Source: Flavobacterium amnicola (GTDB lineage: Bacteria > Bacteroidota > Bacteroidia > Flavobacteriales > Flavobacteriaceae). Taken from it: a stretch of 64,000 nucleotides of DNA. The translations under genes were made by a program, and so were the position numbers. Where the stretch lies: positions 434,001-498,000 of the forward strand of contig NZ_SBKO01000002.1 in the NCBI RefSeq assembly GCF_004122165.1. The letters run 5' to 3'. Positions 1-8,122 of this stretch are shown here, one piece after another (position 1 is the stretch's first letter; every line of letters begins with the position of its first letter). The notes under the pieces were generated by a model that ran no database searches, was not told where the DNA came from, and was given only the letters and a program-made list of their open reading frames with translations.

Positions 1-1564
1 TTTGTATTGGTCTGGTTCGGGTACAGGTGATTTTGATGTTAATTTAAATGGAACACCCATAACGGCTTCCAGACAATTTGCAATAACACAACCAAGTTCT
101 GGATTACCTTTTTTTAGTGCTTTTGCTAATATTACGACACAAGTACAAACCACTGGAAATGGAGTGTATACTTTAGCCGATTTGGATTTAACCAGCGTTA
201 TCGCAAATTATTGTGGTAACGGTACCAATTTTGGCGGTTGGGCTGTTATCGTCATTTATAAAAACAATGCATTGCCTTTAAATCAGCTCAACGTGTATGA
301 TGGTTTAGAGAGTGTACCAAATGTTTTAAATATTACCTTAAATAATTTGAATGTCATTGACAACCAAGATGCTAAAATCGGATTTTTAGCTTGGGAAGGT
401 GACCGAAGTATTGCCGTGAATGAAACGCTTCGCATTAATGGAAATGTGATTAGTAATCCACCATTAAATCCAGCCGATAACGCATTTAACGGTACCAATA
501 GCGAAACTGGAGCTTCCAATTTATTTAATATGGATCTAGATGTGTATGGTATTCAGAATAATATTGCGGTCGGAGATACATCGGCAACAATAGATCTGAC
601 TTCCAACCAGGATTTTGTAATGATTAATGCTATAGTTACCAAACTGAACAGCCAATTGCCGGATGCTACAGTCGTTTTAGATAATTTCACACAAAGCTGT
701 AATTCTCCCGTTTATCAATTAAATTATACGGTAAGAAACATCAATAGCACCGAAATATTACCCGCAGGAACTTACTTAACCTTTTATGCTAATGGAACTT
801 CCGTTGGGCAATTTATCACTCCAAGTCCAATTCCGATTGGTGGTAGCGAGAGTTTTAGTATTTCAATTACTATTCCAACAACTATCACTACTAATTTTCA
901 ATTATTAATAAAAGTAGATGATAATAATGGTGTGGCTGCAGTCAATGAACTAAACGAAACTAATAATACCTTTACCTCTAGTATTTCACCTTGGGTATCT
1001 CCAGAAACCAAGCCATTAATCAATTATACCGTTTGCAACCAAGGAAACGGGAAAGGCACTTTTAACTTGGTAGCTTACATAAACGCACTACTATTAGATA
1101 CAAATGACAACTTTCAATTTTACGAAACCGAAAATGATGCCCAATTAAATCAAAATCCGATTCCAAACCCTGAAAATTATCAAACCAATTCGACACCAAA
1201 AACAATTTATATTCGAATTGAAAATGAACATTGTTTTGCTATTGCGTCATTTATAATCAATACAGAAGCTTGTCCACCCATTTCTTACAATCATTTTACA
1301 CCAAACGGAGATGGCGTAAACGATACTTTTATATTTGAAGGTTTACGTGATATTTTCAAAAATTTTAAATTAGAAATATACAACCGATGGGGAACCTTAG
1401 TGTGGATGGGTAACAACAACACTGCGGATTGGAATGGCTATGCCAACGAAGGAATATTAGTTGGTAATAAACCTCTTCCTTCAGGAACCTACTACTACAT
1501 TTTAAATTTGAATGAGCCTAAATTTGAAAAACCATTAACGGGTTGGGTTTTCTTAAATAAATAG
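1..1564 (+). CDS. Secreted T9SS substrate with type B (gliding-motility-associated) C-terminal domain, 5' partial
   Basis: The gene enters from the left edge, so its start and signal peptide are missing; the visible part is about 520 residues read in frame from base 2. The last 90 residues are a type B sorting domain of the type IX secretion system: FTPNGDGVND, then YNRWGTLVW, then SGTYYYIL and a final LTGWVFLNK. Residues about 220-330 resemble a CARDB-type beta-sandwich adhesion module (VRNINS, NELNETNNTF). The first 200 residues are Asn/Thr-rich beta-sheet-like sequence that I do not recognise. The protein is expected to cross the outer membrane through T9SS and stay at, or leave from, the surface. 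The next gene starts 25 bases downstream. Confidence 0.88.
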   Translation, partial: LYWSGSGTGDFDVNLNGTPITASRQFAITQPSSGLPFFSAFANITTQVQTTGNGVYTLADLDLTSVIANYCGNGTNFGGWAVIVIYKNNALPLNQLNVYDGLESVPNVLNITLNNLNVIDNQDAKIGFLAWEGDRSIAVNETLRINGNVISNPPLNPADNAFNGTNSETGASNLFNMDLDVYGIQNNIAVGDTSATIDLTSNQDFVMINAIVTKLNSQLPDATVVLDNFTQSCNSPVYQLNYTVRNINSTEILPAGTYLTFYANGTSVGQFITPSPIPIGGSESFSISITIPTTITTNFQLLIKVDDNNGVAAVNELNETNNTFTSSISPWVSPETKPLINYTVCNQGNGKGTFNLVAYINALLLDTNDNFQFYETENDAQLNQNPIPNPENYQTNSTPKTIYIRIENEHCFAIASFIINTEACPPISYNHFTPNGDGVNDTFIFEGLRDIFKNFKLEIYNRWGTLVWMGNNNTADWNGYANEGILVGNKPLPSGTYYYILNLNEPKFEKPLTGWVFLNK

Positions 1565-1589
1565 TTTACTTTGTCATTATTTTAAAGAA

Positions 1590-2384
1590 ATGATAAAACA
1601 GATCACATCCGCCCAAAATCCTTATATAAAATCATTGATTTTACTTCAAGAAAAAGCCAAAGAACGAAAAAAAACAGGTACTTTTTTGATTGAAGGAGTT
1701 CGAGAAATAGAACTAGCTACAAAAGGTGGATACACCATAGAAACTATATTATTTCTCTCTGAAATTATATCTGAAAGTCAAATAAACAAATTGGTGCGTA
1801 ATGATATTTCTTTAATCGAAATATCCAAAGAAGTTTATCAGAAATTAGCTTATCGCGATACTACTGAAGGAATTTTAGCGGTTGCCAAAACCAAATCATT
1901 CTCATTATCCGATTTAAAACTTCCAAAAAACCCTTTAGTATTAGTTGCAGAAGCACCCGAAAAACCAGGAAATATTGGAGCAATGCTTCGCACTGCCGAT
2001 GCAGCAAATCTTGACGCAGTCATCATCGCCAACCCTAAAAGTGATATTTACAGTCCAAATATTGTACGTTCTAGTGTAGGTTGCTTGTTTACCAATCAAA
2101 TTGCCACTGGCACAACAAGCGAAATCATTTCTTTTTTAAATGAAAAAAATATTCATTTTTATGCCGCAACCCTTCAAAATTCGACTTCTTATCACGAGCA
2201 AGATTATACAAAACCAACCGCTTTAGTAGTAGGCACAGAAGCTACTGGTTTATCAGAAGAGTGGCGAAATGCTGCCACACAAAACATAATTATCCCAATG
2301 CAAGGCGCTATCGATTCTATGAATGTATCCGTAGCCGCCGCAATTCTTATATTTGAAGCTAAAAGACAACGCAATTTTAAATAA
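1590..2384 (+). CDS. TrmH/SpoU family RNA 2'-O-ribose methyltransferase
   Basis: The product of 264 residues has an N-terminal substrate-binding domain (roughly residues 1-95) and a C-terminal SPOUT trefoil-knot domain. All three SpoU motifs are visible: NIGAMLRTADA (motif 1), LVVGTEATGLSEEW (motif 2) and the IIPMQGAIDSMNVSVAAAI stretch (motif 3). Family members transfer a methyl group from S-adenosylmethionine to the 2'-O of a ribose in rRNA or tRNA; which nucleotide cannot be read from the sequence. It lies 25 bases after the T9SS substrate gene and 8 bases before the serine hydrolase gene, so the latter two are probably co-transcribed. Confidence 0.92.
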   Translation: MIKQITSAQNPYIKSLILLQEKAKERKKTGTFLIEGVREIELATKGGYTIETILFLSEIISESQINKLVRNDISLIEISKEVYQKLAYRDTTEGILAVAKTKSFSLSDLKLPKNPLVLVAEAPEKPGNIGAMLRTADAANLDAVIIANPKSDIYSPNIVRSSVGCLFTNQIATGTTSEIISFLNEKNIHFYAATLQNSTSYHEQDYTKPTALVVGTEATGLSEEWRNAATQNIIIPMQGAIDSMNVSVAAAILIFEAKRQRNFK

Positions 2385-2392
2385 CATCCCAC

Positions 2393-3919
2393 ATGAAAAA
2401 AATATTCTTTATCGCATTCCTACTTGTAAGTCTGACATCATTTGCACAACTCACATCCGAGCAGATAGATGAATTGGCTAACAAAACACTCAAAACATTT
2501 AACGTTCCTGGCATTGCTGTTGCCGTGATAAAAGATGGCAAAGTAGTCCATTCCAAAGGATATGGGGTGCGTTCGTTAAAAACCAACGAACCCGTAGATG
2601 AAAACACCTTGTTCGGAATTGCTTCTAATAGTAAAGCGTTTACCACAACTGCATTAGGTATATTAATTGATGAAGGAAAACTAAAATGGGACGATAAAGT
2701 GACCAAATACTTACCCAACTTCAAAATGTACGACCCGTATGTAACCAAAGAATTTACCATTCGGGATTTGGTAACGCACCGAAGTGGATTAGGTTTGGGT
2801 TCCGGTGATTTAATGCTTTGGCCTGATGGAACCGATTTCACTCCAACTGAATTGGTGAACAATCTTCGTTATTTAAAACCTACCACAAGCTACCGTAACA
2901 ACTTTGAATACAACAATGTTTTATATGTAACGGCAAGCGAAGTGGTGGCAAAAATCTCAGGAAAGTCATGGGCTAATTTTGTTCAAGAACGCATTATAAA
3001 TCCGGTAGGAATGCTCAATAGTGTCAGCGATGTCAACACATTGAAAGAAAACGCTAATGTAATTGACCCTCACGTTCCAACAGATGGCAAATTAGTGATC
3101 ATTCCCCGATACAATAAACATATTTTTGACGGTGCTGCAGGAATATATTCTAGCGTTCACGATATGAGTAAATGGGCATTAGTACAATTAAACAATTCCA
3201 AATTAGCCGACGGAAAAAATCTATTATCGGAAGAACAACACAAAGAATTAACGCAACTTCAAACCATTATTCCAGCCAACACAAAAGCACCCTACAATAC
3301 TCATTTTAGCGGGTACGGTTTGGGCTTCTTTTTAAGTGACATTAAAGGATACAAACAGGTTTCACATACAGGAGGTTTAGAAGGAAATGTAACCCAATTC
3401 ACTTTAATCCCAGAAATCGGATTGGGGATTATTGTGTTTACCAATCAACAATCAGGTAGTGCGTTTTCGACCATAACCAATACCATAAAAGACAGTTATT
3501 TAGGCGTAGCCACCAAAGATTATTTAAAAATTTATAGCGAAAGAGAATCCGAAACCTTCAAAACACACGAAAAAACAATGGCAGAGGCTTTTGCCATTGC
3601 TAAAGAAGATTTCAATTTTCCATTCGCGGGGAAATATAAAGACAATTGGTTTGGCGAAATCATCTTGTACAAAAAAGAAGGTAAATACTATTTTGAAGCC
3701 AAACGTTCTAAAAACTTAAAAGGACAAATTCTGAGCTATAAAGACAATACTTACATTGTGAAATGGGACAATAGAAGTCTGATTGCAGATGCCTTCATTA
3801 CCTTCGAAAACAAAGGAAAAAAAGCGACCATGAAGGCCATTTCCGATTATACCGATTTCAGTTATGATTTTCAGGATTTGGAATTTCATAAAATAGTAAC
3901 CAAAGGAGGCAAAAAATAA
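2393..3919 (+). CDS. Exported serine hydrolase, class C beta-lactamase/PBP-like fold
   Basis: The protein has 508 residues and begins with a clear signal peptide (MKKIFFIAFLLVSLTSFAQ). The catalytic signature of the serine beta-lactamase/DD-peptidase superfamily is present: SNSK in the S-x-x-K position near residue 77, a Y-x-N (YNN) near 179, and HTGG near 325. The C-terminal 100 residues resemble the DUF3471-type lipocalin-like extension found on many of these hydrolases. Substrates in this broad family range from peptidoglycan peptides and D-amino acid peptides to esters, so no specific reaction is claimed. It is 8 bases behind the methyltransferase gene, and its stop codon lies inside a terminator hairpin. 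Confidence 0.9.
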   Translation: MKKIFFIAFLLVSLTSFAQLTSEQIDELANKTLKTFNVPGIAVAVIKDGKVVHSKGYGVRSLKTNEPVDENTLFGIASNSKAFTTTALGILIDEGKLKWDDKVTKYLPNFKMYDPYVTKEFTIRDLVTHRSGLGLGSGDLMLWPDGTDFTPTELVNNLRYLKPTTSYRNNFEYNNVLYVTASEVVAKISGKSWANFVQERIINPVGMLNSVSDVNTLKENANVIDPHVPTDGKLVIIPRYNKHIFDGAAGIYSSVHDMSKWALVQLNNSKLADGKNLLSEEQHKELTQLQTIIPANTKAPYNTHFSGYGLGFFLSDIKGYKQVSHTGGLEGNVTQFTLIPEIGLGIIVFTNQQSGSAFSTITNTIKDSYLGVATKDYLKIYSERESETFKTHEKTMAEAFAIAKEDFNFPFAGKYKDNWFGEIILYKKEGKYYFEAKRSKNLKGQILSYKDNTYIVKWDNRSLIADAFITFENKGKKATMKAISDYTDFSYDFQDLEFHKIVTKGGKK

Positions 3920-3930
3920 GCCTCTTTTTT
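3906..3930 (+). terminator. Rho-independent terminator overlapping the end of the serine hydrolase gene
   Basis: GAGGC and GCCTC arms (3906-3910 and 3920-3924) close a 9-base loop that contains the TAA stop, followed by six T. The stem is short but the T-run is good. Confidence 0.6.
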
Positions 3931-3942
3931 ATTCAATTTCTT

Positions 3943-3973
3943 TTGATTAATTTCTAAAAAGTCGCTAACTTTA
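3943..3973 (+). promoter_or_regulatory. Probable relA/spoT promoter (variant -7 box)
   Basis: TTG at 3943-3945 and TAACTTTA at 3966-3973 are separated by 20 bases. This matches the Bacteroidetes pattern TTG-N17-23-TAnnTTTG except that the last base is A. It sits 20 bases before the chosen ATG and after the preceding terminator. Confidence 0.5.
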
Positions 3974-3992
3974 GAAAATCCAAGTGTACATT

Positions 3993-6206
3993 ATGGTCGA
4001 AATAGATATCGAAAAAGAAAATAAAGCAATTGCTCAAGAATATAAAGAATTGCTTCGTATAAGTTATCAAACCCTATCAACAGAAGATAAAAAACTTATT
4101 CGAAAAGCATTCGACTATGCTGTAGAGGCACATCAAGATCAACGCAGAAAATCAGGCGAAGCCTATATTTTTCACCCTATTGCTGTGGCAAAAATCGTAG
4201 CAGGTGAAATTGGTTTAGGCGCCACCGCCATTGCTGCTGCATTGATGCACGATGTAGTAGAAGATACCGACATCACTGTTGAAGACATCGAAAGAGAATT
4301 CAATCCTAAAGTAGCACAATTAGTAGCTGGATTAACCAAAATTGCACAGGTTAAAAAAGACATGAACATTTCGATGCAAGCCGAAAACTTCCGTAAAATG
4401 TTGTTAACGCTAAACGATGATGTTCGCGTAATTATCATAAAAATTGCCGACAGACTCCATAACATGCAAACAATGGAATCGATGGTTGATTACAAGCAAG
4501 TCAAAATCGCTTCCGAAACTTTATACATTTATGCACCTCTTGCCCATCGCTTGGGATTGTATAACATCAAAACAAAACTGGAAGATTTAGGCTTAAAATA
4601 TACCGAACCTACCGTATACAATGACATTGTAAGTAAAATCAAAGAAACAAAGGAAGAGCAAGATGCCTATATCAAGAATATTTCGGATGTCCTGAAAAAA
4701 TCGTTAGACGAAGAAGGAGTTGAATACATTATAAAAGGCCGACCGAAATCGATTTATTCCATACGTCGAAAAATGGCCGCACAAAATGTAAGTTTTGATG
4801 AAGTCTATGACAAATTTGCCCTTCGAATTGTATACAAATCAAATCAGCATGATGAAAAATTCCTAGCTTGGAAAATATATTCGATTGTTACCGATCATTA
4901 CCGTCCTTCCCCTAGTCGTTTGCGTGATTGGATCTCTTCGCCTAAATCAACAGGATATGAGGCCCTACACATAACCGTAATGGGACCATTAGGACGTTGG
5001 GTAGAAATACAAGTGCGTAGTGAACGTATGGATGAAATTGCCGAAAAAGGCTACGCAGCCCATTATAAATACAAACAAGGTGCCAACGAAGAAAGTGGTT
5101 TGGATACTTGGTTGAATTTATTAAAAGAAGCGCTAGAAAACGCCGAAACCAATGCGGTTGATTTTGTAGAAGACTTCAAAATGAATTTGTATGCCAAGGA
5201 AATTTATGTTTTCACTCCCAAAGGAGAAATTAAATCCTTGCCAAAAGGAGCGACTTCGCTTGATTTTGCTTTTAGCATTCACTCCGAAATTGGTGTAAAA
5301 ACAAGAGGTACTCGTGTGAATGGGAAATTAGTTCCTTTAAATTACGAACTTAAAAGTGGTGATCAAATTGAAATTATTACTTCGGTGAATCAAAAGCCCA
5401 CCGCCAACTGGTTGGATTATGTAACGACTTCTAGAGCTAAAAATAAAATTCGAAACGTACTCAACGAAAATACCAAAAAAATTGCGGAAGATGGTAAAGA
5501 AGTATTGGCACGAAAATTAAAACACCTAAAAATTTCTTTCAACGAGCAAACGGTTAACGAATTAGTAGCCTTTTTAAAATTGAAAACAAGTTTGGATTTG
5601 TTTTATCGCGTGGGAATTGGCTCTGTAGACAACCAGCAGTTGAAAGATTTTGCAGCACAAAAAAGCAATACTTTCTTTAATTTCTTCAAAAATAAAATTA
5701 AAAAGAATCCTTCTGCCAACCCAGATTTGGTTCAAAAAGACGAAATCACTCAAAAATATGATCTTCTGGTTTTTGGAGCCGAACAGGACAAACTCGATTA
5801 TAAACTTTCGACTTGTTGTAATCCTATTCCTGGTGATTTGGTATTTGGATTTGTCACCATCAATGAAGGTATAAAAGTCCACAAGCGCGACTGTCCTAAT
5901 GCCATCAGCATGCAATCCAATTATGCGTATCGCATTTTGCAAGCCAAATGGATCGATTCAACCCAACAAGAGTTTAAAGCGACGCTTGACATCACAGGTA
6001 TGGATAGTTTAGGACTAACCAATGAATTGACTCGGGTTATTTCCAACAACATGCACGTGAACATTCAAAGCATTTCCCTAAGCGGAGAAGCGGGTATTTT
6101 TAATGGTAAACTGACCGTTGTGGTTCCGAACAATACCGTGTTGAAAAAACTGATTGAAAATATCAAAAAAATTGATGGTGTGGATAAAATTTCGAGATCT
6201 TCTTAA
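3993..6206 (+). CDS. RelA/SpoT-family (p)ppGpp synthetase/hydrolase
   Basis: The product of 737 residues is a full-length Rel/Spo homologue that sets the level of the stringent-response alarmones (p)ppGpp. Domains in order: an HD hydrolase domain (HPIAVAKI and HDVVEDT at about residues 50-90), a synthetase domain (RPKSIYSIRRKM, then a KFALRIVY strand, about 245-350), a TGS domain (EIYVFTPKGEIKSLP, about 400-460), and a C-terminal zinc-finger/ACT region (CCNPIPGD near 607, then the ACT domain). The intact HD residues suggest that hydrolase activity is kept. A GTG lies in frame at 3984, but ATG 3993 is preferred because it gives the usual short N-terminus. The gene stands alone, with a terminator before it and the Fur-type gene promoter after it. 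Confidence 0.95.
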   Translation: MVEIDIEKENKAIAQEYKELLRISYQTLSTEDKKLIRKAFDYAVEAHQDQRRKSGEAYIFHPIAVAKIVAGEIGLGATAIAAALMHDVVEDTDITVEDIEREFNPKVAQLVAGLTKIAQVKKDMNISMQAENFRKMLLTLNDDVRVIIIKIADRLHNMQTMESMVDYKQVKIASETLYIYAPLAHRLGLYNIKTKLEDLGLKYTEPTVYNDIVSKIKETKEEQDAYIKNISDVLKKSLDEEGVEYIIKGRPKSIYSIRRKMAAQNVSFDEVYDKFALRIVYKSNQHDEKFLAWKIYSIVTDHYRPSPSRLRDWISSPKSTGYEALHITVMGPLGRWVEIQVRSERMDEIAEKGYAAHYKYKQGANEESGLDTWLNLLKEALENAETNAVDFVEDFKMNLYAKEIYVFTPKGEIKSLPKGATSLDFAFSIHSEIGVKTRGTRVNGKLVPLNYELKSGDQIEIITSVNQKPTANWLDYVTTSRAKNKIRNVLNENTKKIAEDGKEVLARKLKHLKISFNEQTVNELVAFLKLKTSLDLFYRVGIGSVDNQQLKDFAAQKSNTFFNFFKNKIKKNPSANPDLVQKDEITQKYDLLVFGAEQDKLDYKLSTCCNPIPGDLVFGFVTINEGIKVHKRDCPNAISMQSNYAYRILQAKWIDSTQQEFKATLDITGMDSLGLTNELTRVISNNMHVNIQSISLSGEAGIFNGKLTVVVPNNTVLKKLIENIKKIDGVDKISRSS

Positions 6207-6268
6207 AACTGTTAACAATCATTTATAACTTTAAAGCCGTATTGTTTTTAAGATTTAAACAAATGAAT

Positions 6269-6276
6269 TATCTTTG
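6269..6276 (+). promoter_or_regulatory. Promoter -7 box of the Fur-type gene
   Basis: TATCTTTG is an exact TAnnTTTG match, 5 bases before the ATG, so the transcript would be leaderless or nearly so. A TTG lies at 6242-6244 (spacer 24, slightly long). Confidence 0.6.
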
Positions 6277-6281
6277 CGCAT

Positions 6282-6734
6282 ATGACACAAATTGCCACAG
6301 ATAATAGTAATAATCAAGAGACTGTAAAAAATGTTTTTACCTTATATCTTGAACAGAAAGGTCACCGAAAAACACCTGAACGTTACGCTATACTTCAAGA
6401 AATTTACGAGAGTGAAGAGCATTTTGATATCGAGAACTTGTATATCAAAATGAAAAATAAGAATTATCGCGTTTCTCGAGCTACTTTATACAATACTATT
6501 GAATTGCTTTTAGATTGCGGTTTGGTACGCAAGCACCAATTTGGACAGAACCAAGCCCATTACGAAAAATCTTATTTCGACAAGCAGCACGATCATATTA
6601 TTATGACCGATACGGGCGAAGTCATCGAATTTTGCGATCCCAGAATTCAAACCATAAAACAAACCATGGAAGAAATTTTTGGGATTGATATACAAACCCA
6701 TTCGCTTTATTTTTACGCTACAAAAAAACAATAA
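6282..6734 (+). CDS. Fur family transcriptional repressor
   Basis: The 150-residue protein has the Fur layout: a winged-helix DNA-binding half ([14 protein letters not shown], then [19 protein letters not shown]) and a metal-binding dimerisation half ([17 protein letters not shown]). The canonical HDH is kept, but the paired cysteines that hold the structural zinc in classical Fur (C-x-x-C after HDH) are absent: the segment reads IIMTDTG where Fur has a C-x-x-C. The metal it senses (iron, manganese or zinc) therefore cannot be assigned. It lies 25 bases upstream of purA and has its own promoter box, so the two are probably co-transcribed. The start is the only ATG compatible with the promoter. 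Confidence 0.88.
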   Translation: MTQIATDNSNNQETVKNVFTLYLEQKGHRKTPERYAILQEIYESEEHFDIENLYIKMKNKNYRVSRATLYNTIELLLDCGLVRKHQFGQNQAHYEKSYFDKQHDHIIMTDTGEVIEFCDPRIQTIKQTMEEIFGIDIQTHSLYFYATKKQ

Positions 6735-6759
6735 ATACAACACAATAAACAACAACACA

Positions 6760-8031
6760 ATGACCGTAGACTTACTACTAGGATTACAATGGGGAGATGA
6801 AGGCAAAGGAAAAATTGTCGATGTATTAACCTCAAAATACGACATTATTGCCCGTTTTCAAGGTGGCCCAAATGCTGGACACACTTTAGAGTTTGATGGC
6901 ATAAAACACGTTTTAAGAACCATTCCCTCTGGAATTTTTCATGAGAATAACATCAATATTATTGGAAATGGTGTCGTAATAGATCCAGTGGTTTTCAAAT
7001 CGGAAATCGATGGATTGGCAAAATTCAACTTGGATTTAAAGTCAAAACTTATCATTTCTAGAAAAGCACATTTAATTCTTCCTACTCACCGATTATTGGA
7101 TGCTGCTTCGGAAGCTTCCAAAGGAAAAGCGAAAATTGGTTCGACTTTAAAAGGAATTGGTCCAACGTATATGGACAAAACCGGTCGTAACGGAATTCGT
7201 GTAGGGGATATCGAATTAGAAGATTTCAAAGAAAAATACCGCAATTTGGCTAACAAACACGAAGAAATGATCAAATTCTATGACGTTTCAATCCAATACA
7301 ATTTAGCCGAATTGGAAAAAGAATTTTTCGAAGCTATTGAAGAATTAAAAAAATTAACCTTCATCGATTCGGAAGAATATTTACACCAAGCTCAAAAAGC
7401 AGGAAAATCAATCCTTTGTGAAGGCGCACAAGGTTCGTTGTTAGACGTTGATTTCGGAACGTATCCATTTGTAACCTCTTCAAACACTACAGCAGCTGGA
7501 GCTTGTACTGGTTTGGGAATTGCGCCCAACAAAATCAAAGATGTGTACGGAATTTTTAAAGCCTATGTGACACGTGTTGGTTCTGGTCCTTTCCCAACGG
7601 AAGATTTCGAAGAAGCAGGAACCACAATGGCCAAAGTTGGAAACGAATTTGGCTCGGTTACTGGGCGTCAAAGACGTTGTGGTTGGTTGGATTTAGTAGC
7701 ACTTAAATATGCAGTTCAAGTCAATGGTGTTACCCAATTAATGATGATGAAAGGCGATGTACTTTCTGGTTTCGAAACCTTAAAAGTATGTACGTCTTAC
7801 AATTATAAAGGTCAAAACATTTTGCATTTACCTTACAATATCGAACCGGAAAACATTACACCAGTGTACACCGAGTTTAAAGGTTGGAAAGCTGATTTAA
7901 CAGGCATGAATACCTACGACCAATTACCATCCGAATTGAAAGAATACATCGCTTTTATTGAAAAAGAAGTCGAAGTGCCAATTACTATTGTTTCGGTTGG
8001 ACCTGATAGAAAGCAAACCATTACCAAATAA
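6760..8031 (+). CDS. purA: Adenylosuccinate synthetase
   Basis: The product of 423 residues joins IMP and aspartate using GTP, the first committed step from IMP to AMP. The N-terminal GTP-binding signature is clear (LLLGLQWGDEGKGKIVD), followed by RFQGGPNAGHT, the GIGPTYMDKTGR IMP-binding segment and QGSLLDVDFGTYPFVTSSNT. Length is normal for the family. An in-frame extension begins 27 codons upstream inside the Fur-type gene; ATG 6760 is chosen because it gives the conserved short N-terminus directly before the GTP-binding loop. The gene ends at a strong terminator. Confidence 0.96.
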   Translation: MTVDLLLGLQWGDEGKGKIVDVLTSKYDIIARFQGGPNAGHTLEFDGIKHVLRTIPSGIFHENNINIIGNGVVIDPVVFKSEIDGLAKFNLDLKSKLIISRKAHLILPTHRLLDAASEASKGKAKIGSTLKGIGPTYMDKTGRNGIRVGDIELEDFKEKYRNLANKHEEMIKFYDVSIQYNLAELEKEFFEAIEELKKLTFIDSEEYLHQAQKAGKSILCEGAQGSLLDVDFGTYPFVTSSNTTAAGACTGLGIAPNKIKDVYGIFKAYVTRVGSGPFPTEDFEEAGTTMAKVGNEFGSVTGRQRRCGWLDLVALKYAVQVNGVTQLMMMKGDVLSGFETLKVCTSYNYKGQNILHLPYNIEPENITPVYTEFKGWKADLTGMNTYDQLPSELKEYIAFIEKEVEVPITIVSVGPDRKQTITK

Positions 8032-8035
8032 ATAC

Positions 8036-8072
8036 AGAAACGCTCCACCAAAATGGAGCGTTTCTTCTTTTA
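8036..8072 (+). terminator. Rho-independent terminator after purA
   Basis: A 12-bp perfect stem, AGAAACGCTCCA (8036-8047) with TGGAGCGTTTCT (8054-8065), closes a 6-base loop and runs into a T-rich tail. Confidence 0.9.
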
Positions 8073-8087
8073 TATCCCAATAAAATT

Positions 8088-8095
8088 TATCTTTG
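8088..8095 (+). promoter_or_regulatory. Promoter -7 box of the ClC channel gene
   Basis: TATCTTTG matches TAnnTTTG exactly. Its final TTG (8093-8095) is the first possible start codon of the following reading frame, so it is part of the promoter and not the translation start. Confidence 0.65.
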
Positions 8096-8122
8096 TCTTT
8101 CTCCAACAGAATTACAAAAAGA

